In this document: one piece after another, positions 34,015 to 34,300 of the stretch
How positions within the stretch are numbered: the stretch's first letter is position 1
Layout: each line of letters opens with the position of its first letter
Assembly: GCA_030842085.1 (NCBI GenBank)
Contig: JAUUSE010000018.1
Coordinates: 1 to 34,300 of the forward strand
Source: Timburyella sp030842085
Lineage (GTDB): Bacteria > Bacillota > Clostridia > Oscillospirales > Acutalibacteraceae
DNA: 34,300 nucleotides
Reading direction: 5' to 3'
The notes under the pieces: model-generated
Told to the model about the DNA's origin: nothing
What the model saw: only the letters and a program-made list of their open reading frames with translations
The model's database searches: none
Made by a program: the position numbers and the translations under genes

Positions 34015-34300
34015 ATTAAAAATAGTGGCTTTTCAGCAGAGATATAGGCTTGTAAAAAATAATCTGCCTATTAATATAGATAAACAGGTAAGCACATTAT
34101 AGAGAACCTATAAAGTATTTGTATGCCGCGGAAAAAGTGTTTTAGAAATAAATAAGCCACGGGATAATTCCGTGGCTTATTTGTTCTTGAGATTTAATAA
34201 GATGTTTGTAATAGGAATAATTTCTACGTCAAATAGCAAAATGATAAAGGAGGGTATGAAGAAAAGTCTGTAAATAAGATTCTTCTATGATAAGACTGGG
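34015..34300. other. Window end, no gene seen
   Basis: No coding region is supported. A lone hairpin lies at 34150-34182. An AAAGGAGGG followed by ATG near 34246-34258 leads to only five codons before a stop, so it is not a gene. Confidence 0.4.
34150..34182. terminator. Orphan 13-bp hairpin terminator
   Basis: AAATAAGCCACGG (34150-34162) pairs perfectly with 34170-34182, which ends in TTATTTGTT. No gene is adjacent on the plus strand. It may end a minus-strand gene beyond the window or a short RNA from about 34020. Confidence 0.6.

Overview
The window looks like chromosomal DNA from a spore-forming, anaerobic Clostridia-type Firmicute, probably a gut lineage. The evidence is two spoVA spore genes, MecA, the maf-mre-mrdA-minD block, Rnf-type membrane proteins, a TrpB2-type enzyme, strong Shine-Dalgarno sites, frequent TTG/GTG starts and a strong preference for ATA isoleucine codons. 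This placement is inference; no 16S rRNA is present.

Layout. Positions 1-3000 hold small accessory genes (a DUF3592-like membrane protein, a 52-aa membrane peptide, a USP-like protein) and ribulose-phosphate 3-epimerase. Positions 3400-8260 hold mecA (minus strand) divergent from an Rnf-like cluster with subunits C, D, E and A. Positions 8500-9500 hold a CAU tRNA and an isolated 5S rRNA, each with a clear sigma-A-type promoter and a terminator. Positions 9500-12450 hold zapA, a GNAT acetyltransferase, dut, a DUF4321 protein and maf. Positions 12800-22900 carry the shape and division block mreB-mreC-mreD-mrdA, then a minus-strand Imm5-like gene, then minD-like, mgsA, hisS and aspS. Positions 23145-24905 encode a large secreted lipoprotein on the minus strand. 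After it come a TrpB2-type enzyme, an ABC exporter pair, spoVAC-spoVAD and a phosphohexomutase.

The most interesting object is the Rnf-like cluster. RnfD and RnfA are clear family members. However, the four cysteines that hold the intramembrane [2Fe-2S] cluster of RnfA/RnfE are all replaced (Ser27 and Ser112 in the RnfA homologue, Phe23 and Pro106 in the RnfE homologue). The RnfC homologue keeps both 4Fe-4S motifs but lacks the glycine-rich NADH loop and the conserved acidic FMN-site segment. The RnfD flavinylation threonine position appears to be serine. No rnfG or rnfB lies in the locus. The genes are intact and overlapping, so this reads as a remodelled complex rather than a pseudogene.

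Other points of note are a hairpin that could hide the ribosome-binding site of the USP-like gene, a hairpin between the aspS Shine-Dalgarno and its start codon, a two-copy dispersed repeat, a MinD-like ATPase without minC or minE, and a spoVA pair without spoVAE. All identifications come from reading the sequence and recalling families; no database search was run.
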